Shown here piece by piece: positions 1 through 10,034 of a stretch of DNA of 64,000 nt (positions are counted from its first letter, which is position 1; each line of letters opens with the position of its first letter). Under the pieces are notes generated by a model. It saw nothing but the letters and a program-made list of their open reading frames with translations, was not told the origin of the DNA and made no database searches. Location: positions 3,474,501 through 3,538,500 of the forward strand of contig NC_088315.1 in the NCBI RefSeq assembly GCF_910592395.1, written 5' to 3'. This DNA comes from Lineus longissimus (Eukaryota; Nemertea; Pilidiophora; Heteronemertea; Lineidae). Both the position numbers and the translations under genes were made by a program.

Positions 1-116
1 GACCTACTGACCTACTTTGTGTATGAGAAGTTTGAAAGTTGACCTGACCTAGTGACCTAGTTTGGATATGGTGTAAAATCTCCAGAGTGGGTCATGGCCT
101 AGTAACCTACTTTGGA
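1..116 (+). repeat. Left terminal inverted repeat (inner part)
   Basis: Bases 1-116 are the exact reverse complement of 18739-18854. After base 116 the two ends diverge: the left continues with another gacctagtgacctag unit, the right with a different AT-rich stretch. The outermost part of the left repeat is cut off by the window edge. Confidence 0.93.
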
Positions 117-470
117 CCTGACCTAGTGACCTAGTTTGGATATGGTGTAAAATCTCCAGAGTGGGAAAGTTATGAACTTTTGACCTAGTGACCTGTTGAC
201 CTGTTGACCTACTTTCTGTGTGAGAAGTTTTCAAAGTTGACCTGACCTAGTGACCTAGTGACCTAGTTTTGATATGGTGTAAAATCTCCAGAGTGGGTCA
301 TGGCCCACTGACCTACTGACATACTTGAGATATCCGAAGTTTAGACGACCTTGACTTGGTAAACCAGTTTGTGGATATTGTGAAAAATAACCAATTTGGG
401 TTATAGCCTAGTGACATGGTGACATAGTAGACCTAACTTGAAGATACTGAAAAGAATAAGAGTGAGTCAG
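117..470 (+). repeat. Subterminal repeats built on GACCTAGTGACCTAG
   Basis: A block that runs from gacctgacctagtgacctag through tttggatatggtgtaaaatc to ccagagtggg appears at about 42-91, 116-166 and 239-297 with short insertions between copies. Degenerate gacctactgacctac words continue to about 440. The array sits just inside the terminal repeat. Subterminal iterons of this kind may bind element proteins, but no binding site can be shown here. Confidence 0.8.
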
Positions 471-540
471 CACATATAATACTAAGGGTGTTGTAAAATA
501 TCTAAGAATACCACGTCAAGTTCATGTACAGCATTCAAAA

Positions 541-975
541 GCAGCTTTGATAAGGAACAACTATAGCATTACAAACATAGATGAAGTATTTATATATTAT
601 GCTAACCACAAGGAGGAAGACTTCATATGGCAATTGGCCACTCTGTTCTCTTTGGAACAAAAAGCGTTATTACATGGTACACCTATCACCATTCATAAGG
701 AACAACTGTAGCATGACATGCATAGATGAAGTATTTACATATTACACCAACCACAAGAGGGCAGACTTCATACTGCAATTGACCAATCTGTTCTCTTTGA
801 AACATGAAGCGTTATCATAAGGTACCCCAAGCAACAGCTTTGATAAGGAACAACTACAGTATGACAGACATAGATGAACTATTTATATATTACATCAACC
901 TCAAGGAGGAAGACTTCATATTACAATTGGCCACTCTTTTTCCCTTTGGACCAAAAAGCGTTAGTACATGGTATG
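541..975 (+). repeat. Three diverged ~140-bp direct repeats, coding-like
   Basis: Three head-to-tail copies begin near 547, 694 and 845. Each contains gataaggaacaact, then atagatgaa, then ttcata and ttggccactctg-like blocks. Each copy translates to the same pattern (I-R-N-N-x-S-x-T-x-I-D-E followed by E-D-F-I-x-Q-L-x-x-L-F), but stops and frame changes separate the copies. This looks like a decayed tandemly repeated coding segment. I do not recognise the protein. Confidence 0.6.
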
Positions 976-1604
976 CCATTCAATATTTTTCTATTTCATG
1001 CAACAGAGTCTGCTAAAACAATATTCAGAAAAATATCACATTCAAAGTTTCACCAACTCTGTACAGACTAAAGTCAACTGCCTAGAACTTTTCACAAAGC
1101 ACTCTACTAAAATGCATGTATGACATTATGCAAATGATGATTGGTGCAATTCACCAAATGGTAGTTTGGGTATTATGTATAATTTTTTGTAATTTTTGTC
1201 CTAATCAGGTCATAAACGATGGAACAACATAATTGTGATGATCGACCTAAATGCTGCTACCGTTTTATTTAATGACCCTAATTTGACCATAAGTACTGGT
1301 AATTATTTTTTTCCCTTTGTTACATACAGATATTTTTCAACAACTTGTGTGATTCTTGTTTAAGATCAGGATTATATTATTGTTTAATCATTCTGTTACT
1401 CATAGTCTTTTGAGACGGATGTCTATTGTGTTGTGGCTTTGGTGATATCAGGAGAATCTCATACCCAGAAACTTCACGGATATTAAACTAAGGTAAGAAT
1501 TTTTGATCTATTATTCCTTATTGTAGGCCTACAATGAGATTTATTTTTGGAGGTATATTTGGCCCTGAAAGGACCGTTTTTCCTGATGCCCCTGGGTGAA
1601 AAGT
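976..1604. other. AT-rich noncoding stretch inside the Polinton
   Basis: No ORF longer than about 65 codons and no clear motif. It lies between the decayed direct repeats and a minus-strand small gene. It could hold the 3' untranslated region of that gene, but I see no clear AATAAA on the minus strand. Confidence 0.5.
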
Positions 1605-1955
1605 TTATGATGATGGTGTCAAACTTCTATGGTATATGATTGAAGCTTCCTCCAAGTCTAGGAATTCCCTCTCTTCATCAATTGTTCCACATGTACATAA
1701 ACATGGACATGAATGTGCACACATATGGTTATTCAAAATTAGGTCCTTTTGAACATTTTTCATGAAGCAGTGTGTACATCTCTTTGCTTCACAGTTTGTA
1801 CACTTGATGTGGTAGTTTTGGAAATGGTGATCTCCCAGCATACAGTCATCACACACACTGCCGTGCATAATTTCCAATCTTGTGCCAAATATAACTACGT
1901 TTGGTAGTTGTAGTGCTTTCCGCACACTTGCTTGCAGTTGTTCATATGTAGACAT
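1605..1955 (-). CDS. Small cysteine/histidine-rich protein, putative zinc binder
   Basis: A 116-residue ORF, the only convincing gene on the minus strand of the element, transcribed away from the gene at 2176. From about residue 35 it has closely spaced Cys and His residues: CDDC, an HH pair, CTNC, CTHC, then H-x-C-x-H-x-C-x-C-x-C-x-C. This is the density expected of a RING, B-box or related zinc-binding fold, but the spacing does not match one family well enough to name it. Small zinc-finger proteins are common accessory genes of large DNA viruses and Polintons. Start chosen at the first ATG (1953-1955). Function unknown. Confidence 0.55.
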   Translation of the reverse strand: MSTYEQLQASVRKALQLPNVVIFGTRLEIMHGSVCDDCMLGDHHFQNYHIKCTNCEAKRCTHCFMKNVQKDLILNNHMCAHSCPCLCTCGTIDEEREFLDLEEASIIYHRSLTPSS

Positions 1956-2175
1956 TGTGGTGCACTAATCTCAAATGAACTCTGATAGATGCTGTCCATT
2001 CTTTATCTACTATGTGATATTTGTGAGTGAATCTCATTGGATATGAGTGTGTGATTATGAGAGGTCACATGCTAAAGAACAATGACAAACTTGACCTTGA
2101 GCAAACTTCATTTGAATTTATCCTCAAAACACACCAAACACATTTTGGTTATCCATTTGGACCGAGATCGTCAAC

Positions 2176-2838
2176 ATGGAAGGACCGCTCCCCAAAACTG
2201 TGCTTGCCACTCTGAATTTCTGTCTGCATCAGGCATTCTATCCTGAAGGAAAGGATCCTGTTCATGGAGTTTTTGTAGTTGGGGAGAAGCTCTTTGATGA
2301 GCTGCTTGAGGGAAATGAAGAAAGAAAAATAATTTCTCATGGAAATGTCATGATAAATGATAATCTCTATGTACTTAATCGTACTATTCCAGCGAGGCAA
2401 AAATATGGCCCTTTTACCATGGATGAAATATTCAAGATGGAGAGAACTAATGTGTTCACTGCTCCAGAATGTTTAGAGATACTTGCTAAATACAAATCAA
2501 TTCATGTGTTATCAAACAGCAATGGCTGGAAGTTGTGTCCAAATGGCGAGATTGTATCAAACATGCATCCTCCTGAATATGTGAGAAGATCATTTCAGTT
2601 CACTTTTTCAACATACATCCCAGAATTAAAGAACTGTGAAGGTGTTATAATTGTTCCAAGTACAATTTCACGAGAGCAAGTACAGGATCCGAGAATCACA
2701 GTGATAAAAAGGGACACATTTCACATAACAAAAGTAGAAACTGCTCCTGGAAAATGGTTCATTTTGCAAAGCTGCCGAACAGCTTATTATGAAAATGACC
2801 CCTGTTTTTATTTAGCATTTAATGACTCAATCTACTGA
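2176..2838 (+). CDS. Polinton hypothetical protein, 220 aa
   Basis: An ATG-started, uninterrupted 220-codon ORF directly upstream of the spliced gene before the polymerase. The product is a mixed alpha/beta soluble protein with no signal peptide, no membrane segment and no catalytic motif I recognise. Tryptophan and aromatic residues are frequent in the second half (KWFILQSCRTAYY). Length, codon use and position on the + strand with the other element genes support it being real. I cannot assign a family. Confidence 0.6.
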   Translation: MEGPLPKTVLATLNFCLHQAFYPEGKDPVHGVFVVGEKLFDELLEGNEERKIISHGNVMINDNLYVLNRTIPARQKYGPFTMDEIFKMERTNVFTAPECLEILAKYKSIHVLSNSNGWKLCPNGEIVSNMHPPEYVRRSFQFTFSTYIPELKNCEGVIIVPSTISREQVQDPRITVIKRDTFHITKVETAPGKWFILQSCRTAYYENDPCFYLAFNDSIY

Positions 2839-3131
2839 TACCACGATAGGCATTGCATTTGCTCTCAACACATATGAAAAGGTTTGTGTTTTGGTTGTGC
2901 GCAATCTGATAATTTTTCGCCAAACTTGCCAAAGTCACAACTCTTTTGGCTCCTGTCATTGAAATGGAGTCGTATTTCTATTTGCTATACAATGAGTCAG
3001 AATCATTACCTGTATGCAGCAATGACATGCATTCATTTAGCAACTCTTTCTATGACATGAACTCGTCAAACACAAAACTTCGCAACAAACACTTCTCTAT
3101 TCCTGTATATTACTTATTTTCAGTTATAATA

Positions 3132-5397
3132 ATGGAAAAGAAGACAATGGAACGGTCATGTGCAGCAGCAGCTGCTGTTAGTAATAAAAAATTGACATAT
3201 GCCAATGTGGTTGCTGGAAAAAAGCCTCTTCCTATTCTTGGTAAGTTTTTCTTTCTTATTCTTCTTCATGCTTTATTTTTTAATGCTATAACAAAAAAGA
3301 ACCCAACTTTACGAAGTTAATGTAATTTCATAATAGAGTACTGTCTTTTTTCTTTTCAGACGGACCTGATTCCGAGGAGGAGTTCACTTCTAAACCACAT
3401 GAATGGGTAAAAGTGGAAAGGAAGAGGCCTAAAGAGGCAAAGAAAGGTGTGTAGTAAATAAATAAATTTGTAAATGTCTTGATATATGCCAAAAAAAACC
3501 CATATATATACATATATATATATATATATTTATGCTTAATTTATTGAATGTGTATGATCTAATGATTACACCTTTTTTTTTCTTCACAGGCCATTTGAAG
3601 CTCTATCTAAAAAAGAGGTCATTTAAAACTCAACTGTCAACTCCAAGAATGACAACAAAAAAAACGAGTAAGTGTGTTCATAACTGTTCGAGATCCTGAT
3701 TTGTAATTTTTTTTCTAATTTTACATAGTCTTAAAATGAAAAAAAAATCTCTTGTTATCTAAATCACAGCAATAACATGATCTACACTATTGATAATAGC
3801 AACAACAACAACTGAGAAGGATGTTTGATATAAACTTTTTTTACATTGTCCTGAATTGAAACAAAACTTTTTTTATTTAGAAGTTACAAAAACGCCACCA
3901 GAAGAACCAACACCCTCACCACCATCACCATCAAGAACAACAACAACCCCTGGAAATGATGAAGAAAGAAAAGTTGGAAGAATATCCCCGCCACTCCCAC
4001 CACCTGTAACGCAGTCAACAACAACAACAATGGGCGAAAGAACGTACAGTGATTTTATAGACATTTTAAACGATTGGGTTTTGAAGAGAGCAGGTGTTGG
4101 GAAGATGTACCTCCCAAAATATTATGAAGGGAAGGAACGTAAGGAATTTCTTGAGGTAATGATGCCGTATTTAAATCCTACACTCTTTTTTTTACCATCG
4201 TCATCTGATGCTGGTTGTCAGGAAAATGCTGTGCCTGAAACGCCTCCTTCACCACCTCATCAATCTGTCATTATGGTGACTGATCAGCCGCATACGGTAC
4301 GGGATAGTCCACATTTAAGGGATCTGCTGCAACGATCCAGCAATATTGATTTGGATCATGAGGAAGAAAAAATACCTCCTTCGCAAATTTATCGTCCCGA
4401 TGGTAAAGACCTGAATGAGGTGTTTTTTGTTCCTGAATTTCATCAGTGTGTTGCTGGAGATCAGGAGGCGTTGGAACAAGAACATCTGACAACTGAAATG
4501 CCTCAACCATCTGATGAGGATGTTGTTCTTGTTCCAGACTCTCCTGATCTAGTGAAACAGATGCCTGTCCGGGAAGATAGCAAAGAAAAAATACCTCCCC
4601 TAAACAGAGAATTGGAGGGGGTGCCATGCACACCAGAGGATCTTGCTTTGCTAGACTTCTCGGACTTGCTATATTATGAAGAAAATAGGAAGTGCCATTC
4701 AAAAAGAGACAAATTACCAAACGGATTGCCTATGACAGAAAATTCGTCAGATGGGGACGTCCTGAAATATCTTTCAGGATCGTTTCCAGATAATGAATCA
4801 AATGTAACAGGCAACCAATCAGAATCACCACTCTGTACACCAATTGTAAACGTGGATTCTGATTCTCCTCTTCGAGGTCAAATAGTTCATAATCTCTTTG
4901 ATGAGATTACGAATGGGAAAGTGCAACTTGAGGGGTTGCAATCATCACAACTTGGGCAGGATGTCCAACTCCAGCAGTTTCTGGAGTCGAACATCCTCAC
5001 CAAGGCTGAGGAGCGTTCATCACTTACAACTAACAAGTTGCAAGAGGTGAACGAACCTCATACCTCTCAAGTTGCATCGACATCCTCCGCTTATATCAGG
5101 TCTGATCCTACTAAGCGGAAGCTTGACCTCGATGGGGGGAATTCAAAGAAGCGACAGAGGAGGCAGGACAGGGACTCTGTCTTGAGATCACTTTTGAAAA
5201 GTCCCAATGAAAGGAGACCTCCTCATGCAATTGGTGTTCTACCGGGTGGTAATGTTGGAAATGTTGTACCCCAGAAAGACAATCCCAACATCCGGGCAAT
5301 TTTAAGTGGCACACATTCTGTGGTACACCCTTTCCATGATACCAAGATGGCGACGTCTTTTTTAGGGCTTCGTCAAAAGACGACAAAAAAAACGTAG
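3132..5397 (+). CDS. Spliced acidic/proline-rich protein with C-terminal NLS, upstream of PolB
   Basis: Four exons can be read: 3132-3240, 3360-3446, 3590-3667 and 3881-5397. The donors are GTAAGT, GTGTGT and GTAAGT; the acceptors are pyrimidine tracts ending in CAG or TAG. All three introns are phase 1 and the frame stays open, giving 596 codons. The first exon has an alanine run (AAAAA). The last exon begins with a Pro/Thr-rich segment, has a possible folded stretch around SDFIDILNDWVLKRAG, then long acidic Ser/Pro-rich disordered sequence. It carries a basic cluster near the end (TKRKLDL and KKRQRR), a probable bipartite nuclear localisation signal. The C-terminal 55 bases overlap the polymerase reading frame. 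Family unknown. Its place before a protein-primed polymerase makes a terminal-protein or replication-cofactor role possible, but this is inference. Confidence 0.65.
5358..5383 (+). promoter_or_regulatory. Candidate -1 ribosomal frameshift signal into PolB
   Basis: In the upstream gene's frame the bases 5358-5364 read T TTT TTA, the textbook slippery heptamer. A -1 slip there continues at 5364 in exactly the polymerase frame, which is open from 5340. Five bases later a 5-bp stem with an AAAA loop can form (5370-5374 with 5379-5383). A second in-phase slippery run, A AAA AAA at 5385-5391, lies four bases before the stop at 5395. The hairpin is weak, so activity is unproven. Confidence 0.45.
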
Positions 5398-5471
5398 CCA
5401 ATACTCAGATTGGTGGTCACCAGGTCATCAACCAAAATGGCCCTTCTTCTTTTTCTTCTTCTTCTCCTTCC

Positions 5472-5513
<42 letters not shown>
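5472..5513 (+). repeat. (GAT)14 microsatellite encoding poly-Asp in the PolB frame
   Basis: Fourteen GAT codons in the open frame upstream of the first PolB ATG give an acidic run after a Ser-rich stretch. In another frame the same bases read as a run of Met, which is meaningless. Preservation as whole triplets fits translation of this region. Confidence 0.85.
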
Positions 5514-5516
<3 letters not shown>

Positions 5517-5630
5517 AATGTTGACGAGTCGGACAATGAGATACATGGGCAAGCACATAACCATCCTCATGCACAGCCTGTTTTTCAAATTATCTCGCTC
5601 AAGGACATTAAAATAAGAAAATATGGCACG

Positions 5631-8600
5631 ATGGGTCAAGATTTGAAAATCAAAGTAACTGGAATGGAGCGAGGTACCTCTTTCAATGATATCTTATTTC
5701 ACATATCAAATGTTTTCGGAGAACTTTTAAATCGTCTCCTTCAGGATGTGCAGCCCCAAGACAGAGTCCGACTTGTCATATCTGGTCAAGGACTTAGACA
5801 TATCAGTATTCCATTCATTTCACCAGATCAACTCACAGTCGAAAAGATCATGAGTGAAATCGAGAGAGTTACTCAATCAAATGACTCATGGCTTTTCGAG
5901 GGCGAGTTTTTCGTCAATTTCATACACGCCCCTCTTCCCATTGGCGGTTTGTATGCAAGAGGGATTGCCTCTCTTCATCAAAAAGTCCGCGAAAAGTCAT
6001 GCTTCATCGAAATTCAAAACAAAGATGACGAATTATGTTTAGCCAGAGCCATCATCGTTAGTAAAACTCGTATAGATAACCATCCACAACACCAGTCAAT
6101 CAGACATCCCAATAGTAAAAAACAAGGTGAAATGGCGACCGAGCTTCATGAAAATGCGGGTGTTCCAAAATCCAAATGCACCCTCAAAGACGTCGCTAAA
6201 TTTCAAGCACACCTTTCACCCGATTATCAGCTCGTGGTATATTCTAGTTTATATTTCAACTGCATGTGTTACAGAGGACCCCCTGCACCGCACCGCATAA
6301 ATCTGTACCACTATGATGAGCATTTTGCTCCAATCATGTCTATGACAGGGTTCTTTGAGAGGTCTTATTATTGTCCGCACTGCGACAAAGGTTACCAAAA
6401 CGATAAAACCCATGTCTGCGAAGCTACGTGTGCATGTTGTAAAACAGACACCGGTTGTGATATAGTTAAATGGACAAACTGTCCCAAATGTAGACGTCTT
6501 TTCAAAAGTCAAGCGTGCTATGAAAGACACCTTGTAAAAAATGATGCCGCTCATTCCGTTTGTGAACTTTTCATAAAATGCTTGAAATGTGATAAATCAT
6601 ATGATAAACGAAACAAACACCAATGTTTTACAACGTATTGCCATATTTGTGGTATGAATAAACCACATGACCACAGATGTTTCATCAAAAAACCAAAGCA
6701 GAAGAAGAAGGGTGCAATGAGAGATTTTATGAAATTTGTATTTTACGACTTTGAATCCACCCAAGAAAAAATTCTAGAAAATGGTGAACGAGAGCACATT
6801 CCAAACTTGTGTATTGCACATCGTTGCTGCCTCTTTTGTGGAATAGAGGAAAGTGCTAAGAATGATGATGAATTAAAATGTATTTTGTGTGGTGATGAAC
6901 GAGAAGAGAAAGTATTCCGTGGGGAAAATACTGTCGTAGATTTTTGCGAGTGGCTATTCAACGGTTCAAATATAGGTAAAGTGGCAGTGGCACACAACAA
7001 CAGGGGTTACGATGCCTTTTTCATTATTCAATACCTTCATAGTGTAGGGATCAAACCAACAGATGTTATTCAAGTTGGCCAGAAAATTCTTTCATTCGAA
7101 GCAGCTGGAGTGAAATTTCTCGATTCTCTTAGTTTTCTGAACATGCCTCTTAGCAACTTTCCCAAAACCTTTAATTTCAATGAGATGAAAAAAGGCTACT
7201 TTCCACACCATTTCAATACAAAAGCAAATGAAAAATATATCGGAGAAATCCCCGACATTAAATATTTCGACCCCGACAGTATGACCGTGGAAGGGAGAAA
7301 AAAGTTTCTTCTGTGGTATAATGGCCAACTTGGAAAACCCTATGATTTACAAGAGGAACTGGAATCCTATTGTCAGAGTGACGTCACCATTTTAAGAAGG
7401 TGTTGTGTTCGCTTTGTGGACTCATTCGAATGCTTGCTAAAGGTGAATCCTTTTAAAGAAAGCGTAACTATAGCATCAGCTTGTAGTAGAGTGTTTCGAC
7501 AAAACTTCATGACCCCCTCTTCGATTGCTGTTCTGCCACCTCATGGTTACACATTTGACAAGCAGTCCAACATTGGAATAAAGTGGTTGGAATGGTTGAT
7601 GTTCAAAGATAAAGATATCAACATATGTCATGCCGGCAATGGGGGTGAAAAATCCATTGCCAATTACAAAGTGGATGGTTTCGACGAACAGAATAATGTC
7701 ATTTATGAATTTGATGGTTGTTTCTGGCATGGATGTGAAAAATGCTTTCCGCACAAGGACACTATGAACCCCCGCATTGGTACAACTATGGGAGAACTTC
7801 GTGAAACCACAACGTTTCGGCGAAATTTCCTGAAAGGTTGTGGTTTCACAGTCACTACGAAGTGTGAATGCGATTTTAGAGAAGACATTAAAAACGACCC
7901 CCAACTTGCTCAATTTACAAAAGACATCATCATCAGCGAGCCCTTGAACCCCAGAGAAGCTTTTTTTGGCGGTCGCACAAATGCTGTCAAACTTCATCAC
8001 AAATGTACAGAAAACGAAAGTATAAAATATGTAGATTTCACATCTCTTTATCCTTGGGTCAACAAATACCAACACTATCCACTAGATCACCCCAAAGTTT
8101 TTAGAGGTGAAAATATTCGGAAAATAGACCCAATGAAATGCGAAGGCCTCATAAAGTGCAAAATATTACCGCCAAAGAAACTCTATTTCCCTGTATTGCC
8201 TATGCGTAGAGACAAGAAATTGAAATTCTCTCTTTGTGCCAAATGCGCTCTTGAATCCTCCAAAATATGCAACCATTCTGATGAAGACCGAGCACTTGTG
8301 GGTACTTGGGTTATTTTTGAAGTAAAAAAGGCCATTGAAAAAGGCTATAAACTTCTAGAGACTTTTGAAATTTGGCATTTCGAAAAAACAACCAAGTATG
8401 ATAAGGTTGAGAAGGAGGGGGGTATATTTGCGGGTTACATCAATCATTTCTTGAAGCAAAAGCAGGAGGCAAGCGGGTGGCCAGAATGGTGTCGTACAGA
8501 GGAGGATAAAAACAAATACATTGACGATTATGAGAAAAACGAGGGAATCCAATTGGACAGGGGGTTAATTGGTGTTAATCCAGGGCTACGAAGTATCGCT

Positions 8601-9311
8601 AAAATCTGTTTGAATTCGCTCTGGGGAAAATTTGGGCAGAGATCTAACTTCACAAAGACATTATATACAGATAATCCAGAAGAGTATGTCAAAAAGTTGA
8701 CTGACGACAGTGTTGAAGTAACTGATGTTCAACTTGTGAACGAAGAGTTTGTTCTGATGAAATTCAGAGAGAAGGATGACTTCATCGAACCATGTCCATA
8801 CACGAATTGTGTTATTGCTGCATATACCACCGCTCATGCACGCTTAAAACTGTACTCTGAATTAGAGAAGCTGGAGCGACAGGTATTATATTTTGATACG
8901 GATAGCATTATATATGTCGTTGATGAAACAAACGAACAACATTACAATCCACCCTTGGGTGACTACCTTGGTGACTTTAAAGATGAATTAGAGGGTAAAA
9001 CTATAGAAGAATTCATATCCGGCGGTCCCAAAAACTACGGTTACAGAATTAAAGGTAGCGGAGAGACTGTCTGTAAAGTCCGGGGATTTACCTTGAACTA
9101 TGCAAATAGTCAAAACATAAATTTTGACTCCATGAAGAAACTTGTGGAAGCATTGAACTTTTCGGACAAGATTACGATCACAAATCCTTTCAAAATCAAA
9201 AGGCGAAAGGACTTCAAAATTGTAACGGTACAAGAGGAAAAGAAATATGGCTTGGTTTATGACAAACGTTACCTCGTTGATGATTTTTACACCCTCCCAT
9301 TTGGATATTGA
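5631..9311 (+). CDS. polB: Protein-primed family B DNA polymerase (pPolB)
   Basis: It replicates the element in the nucleus, using a protein primer by analogy with other Polinton and adenovirus-type polymerases. Counting from the ATG at 5631 (1226 codons), residues about 248-350 hold a series of CxxC/H zinc-finger pairs. Exonuclease motifs follow: ExoI FYDFEST near 371, ExoII NNRGYD near 455, ExoIII YCQSDV near 580. Polymerase motifs are A DFTSLYP near 802, B NSLWGKFG near 995 and C YFDTDS near 1087. Between exonuclease and palm sits a segment with YEFDGCFWHGC near 690, a nuclease-like insert seen in this polymerase group. The frame is open without any ATG back to 5340, giving about 97 extra codons including poly-Asp. 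This suggests the real product starts in the upstream gene via frameshift or splicing. All catalytic aspartates are present. Confidence 0.95.
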   Translation: MGQDLKIKVTGMERGTSFNDILFHISNVFGELLNRLLQDVQPQDRVRLVISGQGLRHISIPFISPDQLTVEKIMSEIERVTQSNDSWLFEGEFFVNFIHAPLPIGGLYARGIASLHQKVREKSCFIEIQNKDDELCLARAIIVSKTRIDNHPQHQSIRHPNSKKQGEMATELHENAGVPKSKCTLKDVAKFQAHLSPDYQLVVYSSLYFNCMCYRGPPAPHRINLYHYDEHFAPIMSMTGFFERSYYCPHCDKGYQNDKTHVCEATCACCKTDTGCDIVKWTNCPKCRRLFKSQACYERHLVKNDAAHSVCELFIKCLKCDKSYDKRNKHQCFTTYCHICGMNKPHDHRCFIKKPKQKKKGAMRDFMKFVFYDFESTQEKILENGEREHIPNLCIAHRCCLFCGIEESAKNDDELKCILCGDEREEKVFRGENTVVDFCEWLFNGSNIGKVAVAHNNRGYDAFFIIQYLHSVGIKPTDVIQVGQKILSFEAAGVKFLDSLSFLNMPLSNFPKTFNFNEMKKGYFPHHFNTKANEKYIGEIPDIKYFDPDSMTVEGRKKFLLWYNGQLGKPYDLQEELESYCQSDVTILRRCCVRFVDSFECLLKVNPFKESVTIASACSRVFRQNFMTPSSIAVLPPHGYTFDKQSNIGIKWLEWLMFKDKDINICHAGNGGEKSIANYKVDGFDEQNNVIYEFDGCFWHGCEKCFPHKDTMNPRIGTTMGELRETTTFRRNFLKGCGFTVTTKCECDFREDIKNDPQLAQFTKDIIISEPLNPREAFFGGRTNAVKLHHKCTENESIKYVDFTSLYPWVNKYQHYPLDHPKVFRGENIRKIDPMKCEGLIKCKILPPKKLYFPVLPMRRDKKLKFSLCAKCALESSKICNHSDEDRALVGTWVIFEVKKAIEKGYKLLETFEIWHFEKTTKYDKVEKEGGIFAGYINHFLKQKQEASGWPEWCRTEEDKNKYIDDYEKNEGIQLDRGLIGVNPGLRSIAKICLNSLWGKFGQRSNFTKTLYTDNPEEYVKKLTDDSVEVTDVQLVNEEFVLMKFREKDDFIEPCPYTNCVIAAYTTAHARLKLYSELEKLERQVLYFDTDSIIYVVDETNEQHYNPPLGDYLGDFKDELEGKTIEEFISGGPKNYGYRIKGSGETVCKVRGFTLNYANSQNINFDSMKKLVEALNFSDKITITNPFKIKRRKDFKIVTVQEEKKYGLVYDKRYLVDDFYTLPFGY

Positions 9312-9519
9312 TTCTTCACCTCTTTGTTATAATAATAAGATAAATTTTGTTGTACCTATATTCTTGAAAACGACACTGATATCAACCATAGATTGATTTG
9401 AATTAAAATTTGCAAGGGCATATATCTGTGATAAAATGTTTATACTGGCATATTTTATGGTGATAAAACAATGTGATATTTATTTCATTCTGTGCATTGA
9501 AACTGTAAATATATTGATG

Positions 9520-9567
<48 letters not shown>

Positions 9568-9656
9568 TGAATATGAATATGAATATGAATAATAACATTA
9601 ACAACTGTAATAATGTTGATATTTTATGAGTTTAATCTTCGTCATTACATCATCAG

Positions 9657-9695
<39 letters not shown>
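9520..9695. repeat. AAT and ATC trinucleotide microsatellites
   Basis: About 15 AAT repeats from 9520, then tatgaa hexamers to 9590, and roughly 14 ATC repeats at 9650-9695. Simple slippage-prone tracts in the intergenic spacer. Confidence 0.85.
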
Positions 9696-9698
<3 letters not shown>

Positions 9699-9982
9699 GA
9701 TTGACAAATAGCTTTTTCTTTCTCTAATCGAATCTCAAGAAATTCCATCCCACCTGCTCTCTCAAAGAAAAATTGTATGATATTTAAATATTTTTGCATA
9801 TAAATGTATATTAATCTGTGTACGCGTATAGATGATGTATATATTTTGTAAATTTTCAATTAATTCATTCAAAGGATTGCTGTTTATGTTTGTGAGTATT
9901 GATGTATATGTTTGTAAATATTCGATTAATCAATTGGTTAATTAATTGCAAGGATCACCATTATGATATTTATTAAACTCGG

Positions 9983-9989
9983 TATAAAA
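9983..9989 (+). promoter_or_regulatory. TATA box for the ATPase gene / capsid block
   Basis: TATAAAA at 9983 lies 52 bp before the ATPase ATG at 10035. A start site about 30 bp downstream (near 10013) would leave a 5' leader of about 20 bases, a geometry consistent with RNA polymerase II transcription. Confidence 0.55.
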
Positions 9990-10034
9990 TCTCATTTTGT
10001 TCTTGTGTCAATCATTGTGTTCTGATGTTTCAAC

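Larger units (their letters stand above)
9312..10034. other. AT-rich intergenic spacer between PolB and the ATPase
   Basis: No ORF. Contains an (AAT)n tract at about 9520-9566 followed by atatga units, a (CAT/ATC)n tract at about 9650-9695, and very AT-rich DNA with repeated ttgatgtatatg and aattaatt words. A TATA box lies at its right end. It separates the replication genes from the packaging and capsid block, and probably holds the PolB 3' end and the promoter for the downstream block. Confidence 0.7.

Noticed and set aside
5410-5616. ORF with a run of 14 methionines
   Set aside because: It is the GAT microsatellite read in the wrong frame; the polymerase frame reads it as poly-Asp.
7476-8075. 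199-aa minus-strand ORF
   Set aside because: Lies wholly inside the polymerase gene; a shadow of codon bias with no motif.
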